64,000 nt of DNA, from the NCBI GenBank assembly GCA_016870995.1, contig VFZU01000001.1, positions 1-64,000 of the forward strand, read 5' to 3'. The stretch is from Acidobacteriota bacterium (GTDB lineage: Bacteria; Acidobacteriota; Terriglobia; Bryobacterales; Bryobacteraceae). Position numbers and translations under genes: made by a program. The notes below the pieces were generated by a model, which made no database searches, was not told the origin of the DNA, and saw only the letters and a list, made by a program, of their open reading frames with translations. Positions 48,931 to 57,886 of this stretch are shown here, piece by piece (the first letter of the stretch is position 1; each line of letters opens with the position of its first letter).

Positions 48931-51809
48931 AAGCTGAAGCGGAGTGAGAGGTCGATGCGGCGGTTGGCGGCTGCGCCACCGCCACCTCCTCCTCCGGGAC
49001 CGAAGCCTGCGCCGCTGGCAGTGGATGTTGAGATACCGAAGAAGGGGCTGCCGAGGTTGCCTTGGGGTGTTGCGAGGTTGACGGTGTTGAGGACGTTGCG
49101 GGCATTGATGGAGAAATTCAGGGTGTACTTACGGGAAGTTGCGGAGCCACCGTCCATGCCGGCCATTCCACCGCCGCCGCCACGCTTGCCGCCCATGGCG
49201 CGCTTGTCGCTTTTGCCCCCACCACCCTTACCGCCGCCACCGCCACCGCCGCGCATGCCGCGGGCGGGTCGTTCGGTTGCTGGGCCGAAGCCCCAGCTCT
49301 TGGAGAGGCGGAGGTTGAGCGAGTAGTTCGAGGGCCCACGGCCAAAGTTGCGAGGGATGATCTTGTCGCCGGGACCGGGGTTGAGAATGAAACTGCCCCA
49401 CTGCGTTTTGACGACGCCGGGGGCGTTCGGATTCGAGGCAAAAGCGGGGCGCTCGGTGAACAGGGTGTCGCCGTTGGTGTCGCGGCCTGTCGTGATGTTG
49501 AATGGCGCGCCGGAGTTGAACTGGAAGAAGGGGCTGAGGCTGATGCCCCATTTGGCGGTGAGCGAGCCGGCGATCATAAAGCGATTCCGGATGTCGTTGC
49601 GGCCTGGGCCATATTCGTTACGGAGGTCGTAGGGGTTAGCGGGGCCGCCGCCGTCGGTATCGGCGCGCGCGAAGTTGAGCGAGTAGTAACCGAAGAGGCT
49701 GACGCTGTTGAGGAGGCGAGTGGAAAAGTTCGTCATCAACTGGTTCTGGCGCGAGAAGCCGGTGGACTCATTGAGAAACAGGTTGCCGGTGTCGCCGAAG
49801 GGGCGGACGCCGTTGTCGAACGGAGTGTTGATGTTGCGCTGACGAAGGAGGTGAACGCCGCGGGAGATGATGTAGTTGACGCTTACGTTCGAGTTGCGAG
49901 GCAGGGAGCGTTCGAGGCCAACGGACGACTGGATGAGGTAGGGGGTGCGAATGTCATCGAAGAGCTTGCGGATGGTGAGAGAGTTGCGGAAGGGCGTGAG
50001 CGCGGAGGCGGCGGGGATGTTGGGGTAGAAGTCTGGGTTGCGGACGATGTAACTGATCTGATTGATGCCGTTGAAGCGGCGGGCGTTGAGAGTGAGGTTG
50101 TCGTCGACGCGATCGTAGAAGATGCCGGAGCCGACACGGAGGACGGTCTTGGTTGGCTTTCTGTTGCCGCCGTCGAGAGCGATGGCGAGACCGACGCGAG
50201 GCGCGAAGTTGTTGTGGTTCGAGATGTTGGTCTGGTCTTCCCAGCGGAGGCCGGCCGAGAGTGTGGCGCGAGTGTTGACTCGCCAGTCCCATGCGGCAAA
50301 GAGGCCGATGTCCATCTGGGTAACGCCGACTTCGGGGTTCCCGCCGTTAATGGTGAACTGGCTGGCACCGCCGCCGAGGGCGCGGATTTGAGTGGGTGAG
50401 AGGCCTTGAGACTGACCGAGGAGTGTGATGCGGTAACGGTCGAGTGAGGTAATGGGCTGGCCGTTGAAAGTGCCAGCGGCGAAGGTGAATGTGCCGCCGA
50501 AGTTGTTGGGAGACAAATTGTCTTGAGAGGTGCGACGCCAGCGGCCACCGACCTTGAGGGCATGAGCGCCGATAGCGTAGGTGGTCATGTTGGAGAGCTC
50601 AAGGCGGGTGTCGCGCGTAGTGGAGACGCCGTTTTGAGGGCCGCCGCCTTGGAATGCGTCCTGAACGTTGAGGGCGGGGAGTGTGTTGTCGCCAAGTTGC
50701 TCGGTGTGGGAACGAAGCCACTGGAAGCGAGTCTCATTGATGGACCGGGCATTGAGGACTGCGGTCTCGGTGAGTTGAACTGTGTGGTCGGTGTCGCGTG
50801 TGTCGAAGGCGCGTGTGGGAAGAGCGAAGTCGCCGACGCCGCGATTGCCGGCGCGGGTTGGGTTGAAGCTGTAGCGGGCGACGAGGGTGTTGTTCTTGTT
50901 GATGGCGAAGTCAATGCGGTTGCTGATGTTGAGACGAGTTTGGGGCGTGATGATGGTTTGGCGGAAGGGCGAGGGCAGGAGTTGAGAGTCGAGGATGGTG
51001 GCGTTGATGATGGCGTTTTCTTCGACGTTGCGGCCTTCGATGTCGATGGAGAAGGAGGCCCTTTTGCTGAGCGGACCGGAGAGGCGGCCGCCCCAGAGTT
51101 TGGAATTGAATGGTGCGCGAGTGGGTGCGAAGGGATTGCGGGAGTTGAAGGCGGAATCAGAAAAGCCGAAGTGGACTTCACCGCGGAATTTGTCGGTGCC
51201 GGGGCGAGTGAAGATTTCGATGCGGCCGAAGCCGATGCGATCGAATTCGGCGCTGTAAGGGTTGCGGTTGATGCGGACTTCGCGGATCGAAGACTTGGGC
51301 GGCAGGCGCCCGCCCGAGAAGCCATCGATGAAGAGCTGACCGCCGCTGGGGCCTGCGCCTGGGCCAGCGAGAGCCATCAATTCGTCCTGCAGAGCGTCGG
51401 GATCGTCGGAGAAGGCCTCGAGGTCTTCGGCGCTGAGAACGAGGGCGCTGGCATTGGAGAGCGGGTCTGTGGTGACGCCTTGGACTTCGCTTTGGACGGT
51501 GACGACCTGGGCTTGCGCGTCGAGAGACATCTGGATGTTGAAGACGGTTGTGCCACTGATCTGGAGGTCGTCGACGCGGTATTGGGCGAAGCCGGGCTTT
51601 TCGACGCGGACGGTGTATTTGCCAGCAGGGATGTTGCGGATTTCAAAGTTGCCAGTGTTGTCGGTGTTGCGACGTTGCTCGCGGCCGCCGGGTTGGGCGA
51701 TGCGAATCGTGGCGCCGGGGATGGCGGCACCTGAGGGATCGGTGACCTGGCCGCGGAATGGGTTGAGGCCAGCGGCCTGAGCAAGCAAGAGCAAGAAGAG
51801 TACTGGCAC
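48927..51809 (-). CDS. TonB-dependent receptor with carboxypeptidase-regulatory domain and Gly-rich insert
   Basis: A 960-residue outer-membrane protein. The GTG at 51809, with AGGAG 10 bases upstream, gives a clean signal peptide (VPVLFLLLLAQAAG); the track's longer ATG start is less likely. Domains: CarboxypepD_reg (FRGQVTDPSGAAIPGATIRI, residues about 20-95), plug (LSAEDLEAFSDDPDALQDEL, then QLFIDGFSGGRLPP) and a barrel ending in LSLRFSF. Near the C-terminus two glycine-rich loops, GGGGGGGKGGGGK and GPGGGGGGGAAANR, are placed between barrel strands. They are unlike the other receptor in the window. It lies next to a Cpx-like stress operon and may be one of its targets, which is an inference. 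Confidence 0.9.
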   Translation of the reverse strand: MPVLFLLLLAQAAGLNPFRGQVTDPSGAAIPGATIRIAQPGGREQRRNTDNTGNFEIRNIPAGKYTVRVEKPGFAQYRVDDLQISGTTVFNIQMSLDAQAQVVTVQSEVQGVTTDPLSNASALVLSAEDLEAFSDDPDALQDELMALAGPGAGPSGGQLFIDGFSGGRLPPKSSIREVRINRNPYSAEFDRIGFGRIEIFTRPGTDKFRGEVHFGFSDSAFNSRNPFAPTRAPFNSKLWGGRLSGPLSKRASFSIDIEGRNVEENAIINATILDSQLLPSPFRQTIITPQTRLNISNRIDFAINKNNTLVARYSFNPTRAGNRGVGDFALPTRAFDTRDTDHTVQLTETAVLNARSINETRFQWLRSHTEQLGDNTLPALNVQDAFQGGGPQNGVSTTRDTRLELSNMTTYAIGAHALKVGGRWRRTSQDNLSPNNFGGTFTFAAGTFNGQPITSLDRYRITLLGQSQGLSPTQIRALGGGASQFTINGGNPEVGVTQMDIGLFAAWDWRVNTRATLSAGLRWEDQTNISNHNNFAPRVGLAIALDGGNRKPTKTVLRVGSGIFYDRVDDNLTLNARRFNGINQISYIVRNPDFYPNIPAASALTPFRNSLTIRKLFDDIRTPYLIQSSVGLERSLPRNSNVSVNYIISRGVHLLRQRNINTPFDNGVRPFGDTGNLFLNESTGFSRQNQLMTNFSTRLLNSVSLFGYYSLNFARADTDGGGPANPYDLRNEYGPGRNDIRNRFMIAGSLTAKWGISLSPFFQFNSGAPFNITTGRDTNGDTLFTERPAFASNPNAPGVVKTQWGSFILNPGPGDKIIPRNFGRGPSNYSLNLRLSKSWGFGPATERPARGMRGGGGGGGKGGGGKSDKRAMGGKRGGGGGMAGMDGGSATSRKYTLNFSINARNVLNTVNLATPQGNLGSPFFGISTSTASGAGFGPGGGGGGGAAANRRIDLSLRFSF

Positions 51810-51894
51810 TGAGATCGGACTCCTAATGAAAAACCGGAGACTGCCTCGTTTAGGGTAGCAACGAGGCAATCTCCGCATGGGGAACAATCTGTGT

Positions 51895-52299
51895 TCAGTA
51901 TTGGGGCGGAGGAGGCGGGGGGCCGCCGGGGCCTCCGGGACGGCGATTGCGCTGTTCGGCCTGGAACTTGTCGAACTTTTCGTGCTGGTCTTCCTTGAGG
52001 ACCTTCTTCATCTTGGCGTTGGTCTCGGTGCGGAGGGCCATCATCTTTTCACGCATGTCGTCGGACGGACCGGCTTCGAACATTTCGCGCTGCTTGACCA
52101 TCTGGGCTTCCATGATGGGCTTGATGGCTTTTTCCTGATCTTCGGTAAGACCGACGGCTTCTTTGAGAGCAGCCATCTGACGGGCCATCATCTGTTCGGG
52201 GTTTCCGCGCATGCCGCCACCGGGAGGCTGGGCGAGGGTTACTGCCGGCAGCAAGGTGATTGCGGCGGCGAAAACGAAAGGGGTAATTGTGTTTCGCAT
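51895..52299 (-). CDS. periplasmic Spy/CpxP-like protein
   Basis: A 134-residue exported protein with signal MRNTITPFVFAAAITLLPAVTLAQ. The mature helical part carries LTEDQEKAIKPIMEAQ, the LTxxQ-like motif of Spy and CpxP chaperones, followed by repeated Met/Glu/Lys helices, and ends in a Pro-Gly run (RPGGPGGPPPPPP). In E. coli CpxP is divergent from cpxRA and restrains the kinase; here the gene is likewise divergent from a response regulator and kinase. The ATG at 52299 begins the signal; the track's 44 extra residues overlap the promoter. Orthology is not proven. Confidence 0.75.
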   Translation of the reverse strand: MRNTITPFVFAAAITLLPAVTLAQPPGGGMRGNPEQMMARQMAALKEAVGLTEDQEKAIKPIMEAQMVKQREMFEAGPSDDMREKMMALRTETNAKMKKVLKEDQHEKFDKFQAEQRNRRPGGPGGPPPPPPQY

Positions 52300-52321
52300 G
52301 ATCTGATTGTCGGGCCAGGAA

Positions 52322-52369
52322 GTAAAGGCTTTATGTGGGGGAAGCACGAAAGTGTAAAGGTTGGGTAAA
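52322..52369. promoter_or_regulatory. three GTAAA direct repeats, candidate response-regulator box
   Basis: GTAAA occurs at 52322, 52354 and 52365. The last two have a 6-base gap (11 bases start to start) and the first lies 32 bases earlier, i.e. close to one and three helical turns apart. The E. coli CpxR box is GTAAA-N(4-8)-GTAAA. They lie in the 119-base gap between the Spy/CpxP-like gene and the response regulator. Confidence 0.55.
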
Positions 52370-52418
52370 TGTGGGGAAATCGGGAATTTGAAGTGATTAA
52401 GCTTAGTGCAGGAAGTAT

Positions 52419-53135
52419 ATGAGCGAGACACCGCTGTTAATTATTGATGACGACATGAAACTGGCGCGGCTGCTGAAGGATTACCTGACGCCGCTGGGCT
52501 ATGAGGTGGATGTTGTGCACAATGGAGCGGCGGGTTTGAAGAAGGCGATGGAGCAGCCGTATGCGGCGGTGATTTTGGATGTGATGCTGCCGGGGATGAA
52601 TGGGATGGAAGTGCTGCGGGAGTTGCGGCGGGAATCGAATGTGCCGGTGTTGATGTTGACGGCGCTGGGGGATGAGCCGGACCGGATTGCCGGGCTGGAA
52701 GTGGGAGCGGATGATTATGTGCCGAAGGCTTTCTCGACGCGGGAATTGCTGGCGAGATTGAGGGCGGTGTTGCGGCGCAGTCAGATGAGCGCGCGGGTGC
52801 GGCTGGAGGCCGAGTCGGTTGTGACGGTTGGGGAGTTGCGGATTGATGTGGATGCGCGAACTGCGGAGCTGCAGGGGGAGATGCTGGTGTTGACGCCGAT
52901 CGAGTTCGACATGTTGTTGAGCCTGGGGCGGGCGGCGGGACGAGTGAAGTCACGAGAGCAATTGTTGCTCGAAGTCGCAGAGCGGGATTTCGAAGTGTTT
53001 GATCGCTCGATCGATGTGCATATCTCTTCGCTGCGGCGGAAGTTGAACGACGATGCGAAGAATCCGCAGTGGATCGAGACGGTACGCGGGGCTGGGTATC
53101 GGTTGAAGAAAGCTGGAGCGGAGGCTGCGCAGTGA
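52419..53135 (+). CDS. OmpR/CpxR-type response regulator
   Basis: A 238-residue two-component regulator. The receiver domain has the acidic pair IIDDD (residues 9-13), the phosphoacceptor Asp54 (VILDVMLPG) and Lys103 (VPKAFS; the usual Pro-Lys-Pro-Phe reads PKAF). The C-terminal winged helix (LTPIEFDMLLSLGRAAGRVKSREQLL, WIETVRGAGYRL) binds DNA. It overlaps the kinase gene by 4 bases. Divergence from the Spy/CpxP-like gene and the GTAAA repeats point to envelope-stress control and autoregulation. Confidence 0.92.
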   Translation: MSETPLLIIDDDMKLARLLKDYLTPLGYEVDVVHNGAAGLKKAMEQPYAAVILDVMLPGMNGMEVLRELRRESNVPVLMLTALGDEPDRIAGLEVGADDYVPKAFSTRELLARLRAVLRRSQMSARVRLEAESVVTVGELRIDVDARTAELQGEMLVLTPIEFDMLLSLGRAAGRVKSREQLLLEVAERDFEVFDRSIDVHISSLRRKLNDDAKNPQWIETVRGAGYRLKKAGAEAAQ

Positions 53136-54586
53136 CACCACGGTTCCGGTTGACGACTAAGATTTTGATGCTGGCGCTCGGGAACATTGCGGCGCTGGGG
53201 ATCTTGTTTCTGGCGTTTGTCAGGTGGCAGTTGGGGCAAGATTTTGAGAGCTTTTTGATGACGACGGCAAGAGAGAGGATTTTGTCGCAGTCGCGGAGTA
53301 TTGCGCTGGAGATGCGGGATAGCGAAGAAAAGAATTGGAATTCGATCCTGGCGGAGCACAGCGAAGCGCAGGGCGTCACGTTTGCGTTGTACCGGAGCAA
53401 TGGCGAGTTGGTGGCCGGGCCGAAATTGAATCTGCCGCAAGAGATAAGGGAGCGGATGATCGCTGTTCCGCCGGAGATTAGGGGCGGAAGGCCGCCGGAG
53501 TTTCCTCGCGAGTTGCCGCCGGCCAGAGTGATGGCGGCGATGGGTGGCGGACCTTTCCTGGTGAGTGCTTCTACCGAAGGTGGAAACAAGTATTGGGTGA
53601 CGATGCGTACGTTCATTCCTCAGTCGGAATCGAACCAGAGGCCAAGCCGGGGTATGTTGATCATCGCGTCGCCGAATTTGCTGACGAACCCGTTCTTCTT
53701 TCAGCTGGGGCCTTGGCTGTTGATCGGAGTCGTGGCGATGGGAGTGAGCCTGTTGTGCTGGATCCCGCTGGTGCGTGGGTTGACGGGATCGATTGAGCAG
53801 ATGACAGCGGCGACGGCGAAGATTGCCGAGGGGGATTTCGATACGCAGCTTCGTGTGAAGAGGCAGGATGAGTTGGGATTGCTGGGGGCGTCGATCAATC
53901 GCATGGCTGCCAGATTGGGAGCGTTTACGCATGGGCAGAAGCGGTTTCTGGGCGATGTGGCTCATGAGTTGCGGTCGCCGTTGGGCAGAATGCAGTTGGC
54001 GCTGGGGATTCTGGAGCGGAAGGTGGAGGAGGGAGATGCGGATTATGTGCGGGATCTGGCCGATGACGTGAAGGTGATGTCGGGCTTGACTGATGGGTTG
54101 CTTGAGTTTGCAAAGGCGGAGATGCGGCAGGATAGAGTGACGCTTGCGCCCGTGAATTTGGCGGATGTGGTGTGGCGCGCGGTGAAGGCAGAGTCGAGGC
54201 CTGGAGTGGAAGTGAAGGTGGATGTGGACCCGGTGTTGATGGTGAATGCTGAGACGGAGTGCTTGTTCCGGGCTGTGGCGAATGTGATCCGGAATGCGAC
54301 GCGGTATGCGGGTGAAGCTGGCCCGATCCAGGTGGCGGCGAATCGCGCGAAGGGCGAGGTGAGCGTAGTGATTGCGGATCAAGGGCCGGGGGTGCCGGAT
54401 GAGCATGTCGATCAGATCTTTGAACCGTTTTACCGGCTTGAGTATGCGCGGGATCGGGAGTCTGGCGGGGCGGGGCTTGGTCTGGCGATCGTGAAGAGCT
54501 GTGTTGAGGCATGCGGTGGCAGGGTGTTCTGCAAGAACCGCACGCCGCATGGGCTCGAGGTGAATCTCGTGTTGGCTAGCGCTTAG
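53132..54586 (+). CDS. sensor histidine kinase, CpxA-like
   Basis: A 484-residue membrane kinase. Helix 1 (ILMLALGNIAALGILFLAFV), a periplasmic sensor of about 150 residues rich in Pro and Glu, helix 2 (LLIGVVAMGVSLLCWIPL), HAMP (SIEQMTAATAKIAEGDFDTQL), HisKA with the phosphoacceptor in DVAHELRSPLG, and HATPase with N box (NVIRNATRYA), DQGPGVP and GGAGLGLAI. The GTG at 53132 overlaps the regulator's stop (GTGA); the track's longer ATG start lies inside the regulator gene. The stimulus is probably envelope protein misfolding if the CpxA analogy holds. Confidence 0.93.
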   Translation: MTPRFRLTTKILMLALGNIAALGILFLAFVRWQLGQDFESFLMTTARERILSQSRSIALEMRDSEEKNWNSILAEHSEAQGVTFALYRSNGELVAGPKLNLPQEIRERMIAVPPEIRGGRPPEFPRELPPARVMAAMGGGPFLVSASTEGGNKYWVTMRTFIPQSESNQRPSRGMLIIASPNLLTNPFFFQLGPWLLIGVVAMGVSLLCWIPLVRGLTGSIEQMTAATAKIAEGDFDTQLRVKRQDELGLLGASINRMAARLGAFTHGQKRFLGDVAHELRSPLGRMQLALGILERKVEEGDADYVRDLADDVKVMSGLTDGLLEFAKAEMRQDRVTLAPVNLADVVWRAVKAESRPGVEVKVDVDPVLMVNAETECLFRAVANVIRNATRYAGEAGPIQVAANRAKGEVSVVIADQGPGVPDEHVDQIFEPFYRLEYARDRESGGAGLGLAIVKSCVEACGGRVFCKNRTPHGLEVNLVLASA

Positions 54587-55956
54587 GTGCCGCAGAAGGT
54601 GCGATAAGGCGGGGCTGACCGCGGGGCGGGCTGGGTGTATTCGTCCCTGCCGGGTTGGTGTGTGAAGGGCTGCGTGATGACCTCGAGGAGAGTGTTGAAG
54701 GGGGCGAGGTCGTTGTTGGTGGCGGCTGTCAGGGCGGCTTCGACGAGGTGGTTGCGAGGGATGTAGATGGGGTTGGCTTGTTTCATCTCGTCGTGGTTGA
54801 TGCGGTGCTTTTGCCATTCGGTGGCGAAGGCGCCAAAGGTGCCGGGGTCGGTTTGAAGGGTGTGGAAGGCGTTGGTGTAGTCGAGCTGCAACTGGTGGAT
54901 GGTGCTGAGGAAGAGGTTGGCGAGTTGCATGTCACTGGGGTCTGTGGAGTGGGAGATGCCGAGCTTGCGGCGCATGGCGGTGAGCCAGTAGTGATCGTAT
55001 TGGTCGGTGAAGTTGTTGATGATGGTGGTGGCTTCTTCGACGGAGATGCCGAGGGGGAGAAGAGTTTCGGCAAAGCGGGTGAGATTCCAGCGGGCGATGA
55101 GGGGTTGCTGGCCGTAGGCGTAGCGGCCCTGGCGATCGATGGAGCTGAAGACGGTTTCGGGGTCGTAGTAATCCATGAAGGCGCAAGGACCGTAGTCGAT
55201 CGTTTCGCCGGAGATGGCCATGTTGTCGGTGTTCATGACTCCATGGATGAAGCCGACGTGCATCCACTGGGCGATGAGGGAGGCTTGACGGTCGCAGACA
55301 GCCTTGAGGAAGTCCTGGTAGGTGGTGATGTGCGGATAGTGGCGGGCGATTGTGTAGTCGGCCAGTTGCTTGATTTTGGCTGTGTCGCGGCGGGCGGCGA
55401 AGAATTGGAAAGTGCCGACGCGGATGTGGCTGGAGGCGACACGGGTGAGGATGGCGCCGGGGAGGATGTTATCGCGAAAGATTTTCTGACCTGTAGAGAC
55501 TGCTGCAAGGGCGCGGGTGGTGGGGATGCCGAGCGCGTGCATAGCTTCGCCGATGATGTACTCGCGGAGGACTGGGCCAACGGCGGCTTTACCGTCACCG
55601 CCGCGTGAGAAGGGGGTACGGCCGGAGCCTTTGAGCTGGATGTCGCGGCGGTTGCCGTGGATGTCGATGACTTCGCCGAGGAGGACGGCGCGGCCGTCGC
55701 CGAGTTGGGGGACGAAGTTGCCGAATTGATGGCCGGCGTAGGCCTGGGCGAGGACTTCAGCGTCGTCGGGGGGCTGGTTGCCGGAGAAAATCTGGGCGGC
55801 GGTTTCGGGGTCGAGTTGTTGGGGGTCGAGGCGGAGTTCTTCCGCGAGTTGGGTGTTGAGCTTGATGAGGGTGGGGGCGGGGGATTTCTCTGCCTCGCCT
55901 TTTGTGTAAAAACCGGGCAGGGATCGGGCGTAGGAGTTGTCGAATTGGAAGTTCAA
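54583..55956 (-). CDS. selO: protein adenylyltransferase SelO (YdiU family)
   Basis: A 457-residue pseudokinase-fold enzyme that transfers AMP from ATP to protein Ser, Thr or Tyr residues, linked to redox stress. The N-terminal FDNSYARSLPGFYT, the nucleotide-binding LKGSGRTPFSRGGDGKAAVG and the metal-binding HGVMNTDNMAI and DYGPCAFMD motifs are present. The C-terminus ends in TFCGT, carrying the conserved Cys near the place of selenocysteine in eukaryotic relatives. The TTG at 55956 is the likely start; ORF residues upstream lie in the divergent promoter and prepilin gene. It overlaps the kinase stop by 4 bases (convergent). Confidence 0.9.
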   Translation of the reverse strand: MNFQFDNSYARSLPGFYTKGEAEKSPAPTLIKLNTQLAEELRLDPQQLDPETAAQIFSGNQPPDDAEVLAQAYAGHQFGNFVPQLGDGRAVLLGEVIDIHGNRRDIQLKGSGRTPFSRGGDGKAAVGPVLREYIIGEAMHALGIPTTRALAAVSTGQKIFRDNILPGAILTRVASSHIRVGTFQFFAARRDTAKIKQLADYTIARHYPHITTYQDFLKAVCDRQASLIAQWMHVGFIHGVMNTDNMAISGETIDYGPCAFMDYYDPETVFSSIDRQGRYAYGQQPLIARWNLTRFAETLLPLGISVEEATTIINNFTDQYDHYWLTAMRRKLGISHSTDPSDMQLANLFLSTIHQLQLDYTNAFHTLQTDPGTFGAFATEWQKHRINHDEMKQANPIYIPRNHLVEAALTAATNNDLAPFNTLLEVITQPFTHQPGRDEYTQPAPRSAPPYRTFCGT

Positions 55957-56035
55957 ATTTGAGTATGACGTGATTTCTCTCTGTTTGGTGCTGTATGGGA
56001 TGAGTGCGAACTGCACCAGAAAGAGAAAACAAAAA
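55957..56035. promoter_or_regulatory. divergent promoter region of selO and the prepilin-like gene
   Basis: A 79-base gap, AT-richer than both flanks, lying between the selO start (TTG 55956, minus) and the prepilin ATG at 56036. A run of A residues precedes the ATG. No clear -35/-10 pair could be fixed. Confidence 0.35.
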
Positions 56036-57091
56036 ATGATTGCTGTAAATGAAAAACGTAGAGGTCGGGCGGGATTTACCTTGATTGAGCTGATCGTAGT
56101 GATTTCGACGACGGCGGTGATGATCGGACTGCTGTTGCCGGCCATCCAGAGGGGGAGAGAAGAGACGGGGCGGCTAAAGTGCAAGGCCAACATCAGAAAA
56201 ATTGGCTTGGCATTACACAATTACGAGACGCGCAACCAGAAGTATCCCGCGACGCTAGCGGATGCGATGGAAGCGTCAGGATTGCCGACCAATGGTGAGG
56301 TTGATGGCTATAAAGCATCGTCTTATGAGGTGACGCGGTCCGGCTGGAAGCTGGCAATGAATCCTCTGCCCGGTGTGACGGGTCACGAGGTGGGACATGT
56401 TATGTCTTTGCCGACAGGAACGACGCGTGTGGAATGGAAGCCGATGCCCGGGGCTGCAGCTGGTCGGGCGGCGATGTTCGCAGCTGTCAGGGCTGCGGCG
56501 GCAGTGGCTGTGGAGGAGCTATTTTCGTTGCCCCGGACCGAGGCGGAGCGGAAACAGGTTGGCGAGAAGGTAGGGCGTGAAGCGAACGATCGGTTGACGG
56601 TGCCGGAAGCCTTCAATGCACTTGCCGGAACGGATGGGAGAGTGAGCCTGGCATCGATCCGCAAGGTGGGTACGGGCACACTGTCGTTGATTTAGACGAA
56701 TCAGACGGGCATGATTGATAAGATTCTGGCGGCGATGCAGGTGGGTGCCTACGGTGAGAAGTGGGATTCGATTCCTGGCGTCTCATTGCGGCAGATTGAT
56801 GGCAAGGCGCCAGGCAGTTTGCAGCCGATGGGATTCGGGAGGATCCGTAGCTTGACCCAGTCGTTTTGTTCTGGCGCTACCGAGCAGAATCTGATCGATT
56901 TGTTGAATCGGGCCGAGGCTGCGAGCAAGCAAGGAGATACTGCTGAGATGAGGCGAATTCTCGGGGTTTACGTGGAGCGGGTGCGCCAAGCTGGGGCTTA
57001 GCCGCTGCCGCTGATCAGCCCGCTGGGCGTGGAGACGCTCGGTGGATGGGGGACGTCGATGTATCAGTACGCCTGGTCGGACAGCTGCTAG
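56036..57091 (+). pseudogene. prepilin-like protein interrupted by two in-frame TAG codons
   Basis: The ATG at 56036 opens a type IV pilin/pseudopilin-like N-terminus: cleavage between Gly13 and Phe14 (RAG/FTLIELIVV), Glu at +5 and a hydrophobic helix, then the DUF1559-like LKCKANIRKIGLALHNYE. The track ends at a TAG at 56693, but the same frame continues (TGMIDKILAAMQVGAYGEKW...) to a second TAG at 56999 and on for 29 more GC3-rich codons (PLPLISPLGVETLGGWGTSMYQYAW) to a TAG at 57089. One original gene of about 350 codons with two CAG-to-TAG-like changes fits best. Alternatives are separate small genes (96 residues at 56711..57001) or read-through. Confidence 0.6.
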
Positions 57092-57141
57092 GTTACGGTT
57101 CGCCGCCAGTTGTTCTTTCGGGGATGGCTGGCGGCGGTTGG

Positions 57142-57582
57142 TTAGTGTTTTGTTGGAAGGACGGCGATGGCTTCGACTTCGATGAGGACGTCGGGGAGGA
57201 AGAGCTCGGAGACGCCGGTGAGGGTGCTGGCGGGAGGGTTCGATTTGCTGAGGTATTTGGCGCGCACTTCGCGGATGATGGGGAGCTGGTCGGGCTTGAA
57301 GTTCTTGACGTACCAGTTGAGCTTGACGACGTGGGAAAAGTCGGCGCCGGCGGCGGCGAGGGCGGTTTTGAGGTTGTTGAGGGCTTGTTCGGTTTGCACG
57401 CGGAGGTCGCCAGCGCCGAGGACTCTACTCTGTTTGTCCATCGCTACCTGGCCCGAGATGAAGATCATCTTGCCGGGCATGGCTGTGACGACGTGGGAGT
57501 AGCCGTTTGAGGGTGGGAGGTCCTTGGAGGTGGGGAATTCGGTTTGGGCGAGGGCGAGGAGGAGTGGGAGGGTGAGGAACAT
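57142..57582 (-). CDS. exported RidA-family protein
   Basis: A 146-residue member of the RidA/YjgF/YER057c family, which hydrolyse reactive enamines or imines or act as chaperone-like proteins. It has a signal peptide (MFLTLPLLLALAQ), unusual for RidA, which is normally cytosolic. Family landmarks are FISGQVAMDK, a QTEQALNNLKTALAAAGA helix, and a C-terminal IEVEAIAVLP strand; the otherwise conserved Arg-containing motif cannot be confirmed. Exported RidA-like proteins are common in Acidobacteria. It is convergent with the prepilin-like gene. Confidence 0.85.
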   Translation of the reverse strand: MFLTLPLLLALAQTEFPTSKDLPPSNGYSHVVTAMPGKMIFISGQVAMDKQSRVLGAGDLRVQTEQALNNLKTALAAAGADFSHVVKLNWYVKNFKPDQLPIIREVRAKYLSKSNPPASTLTGVSELFLPDVLIEVEAIAVLPTKH

Positions 57583-57631
57583 TCTAGGTTGATGATGGCA
57601 TGGGGTGCACAGGTGAATGCTGGAGAGCTAC

Positions 57632-57877
57632 CTATCTGTAGATCTCTGATCGATGTCCAATCGCGATGACTTCAAGTCCGTCTTCGATTCGACGAAAGAT
57701 GACTCGATAGTCGCCGCAACGCAGCCGATAGCAGCCCTGCCATTCTCCAGCCAAAGGAGAAACGTCCCCAGTGCCAGACTCTCCAAGTCGAGTCAAGGCT
57801 TCGAGAATGCGCAGAGCCGTTTGACGGTCAATCGCCCGCAATTGGCTTTTGGCTTCGGTCGTGAAGGGGAATCGCAA
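57632..57877 (-). CDS. RelE/ParE-family toxin
   Basis: An 81-residue toxin with the compact RelE fold: an N-terminal helix (EAKSQLRAIDRQTALRILEAL), then the beta-sheet GCYRLRCGDYRVIFRRIEDG, which carries the Arg and Tyr residues used for ribosome-dependent mRNA cleavage, and a C-terminal HRSEIYR. The start is TTG at 57877, 9 bases after the antitoxin stop on the same strand. It is not broken. Whether it is RelE-like (RNase) or ParE-like (gyrase) is uncertain; the YRVIF-type strand leans to RelE. Confidence 0.85.
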   Translation of the reverse strand: MRFPFTTEAKSQLRAIDRQTALRILEALTRLGESGTGDVSPLAGEWQGCYRLRCGDYRVIFRRIEDGLEVIAIGHRSEIYR

Positions 57878-57886
57878 TGCCGCGAC

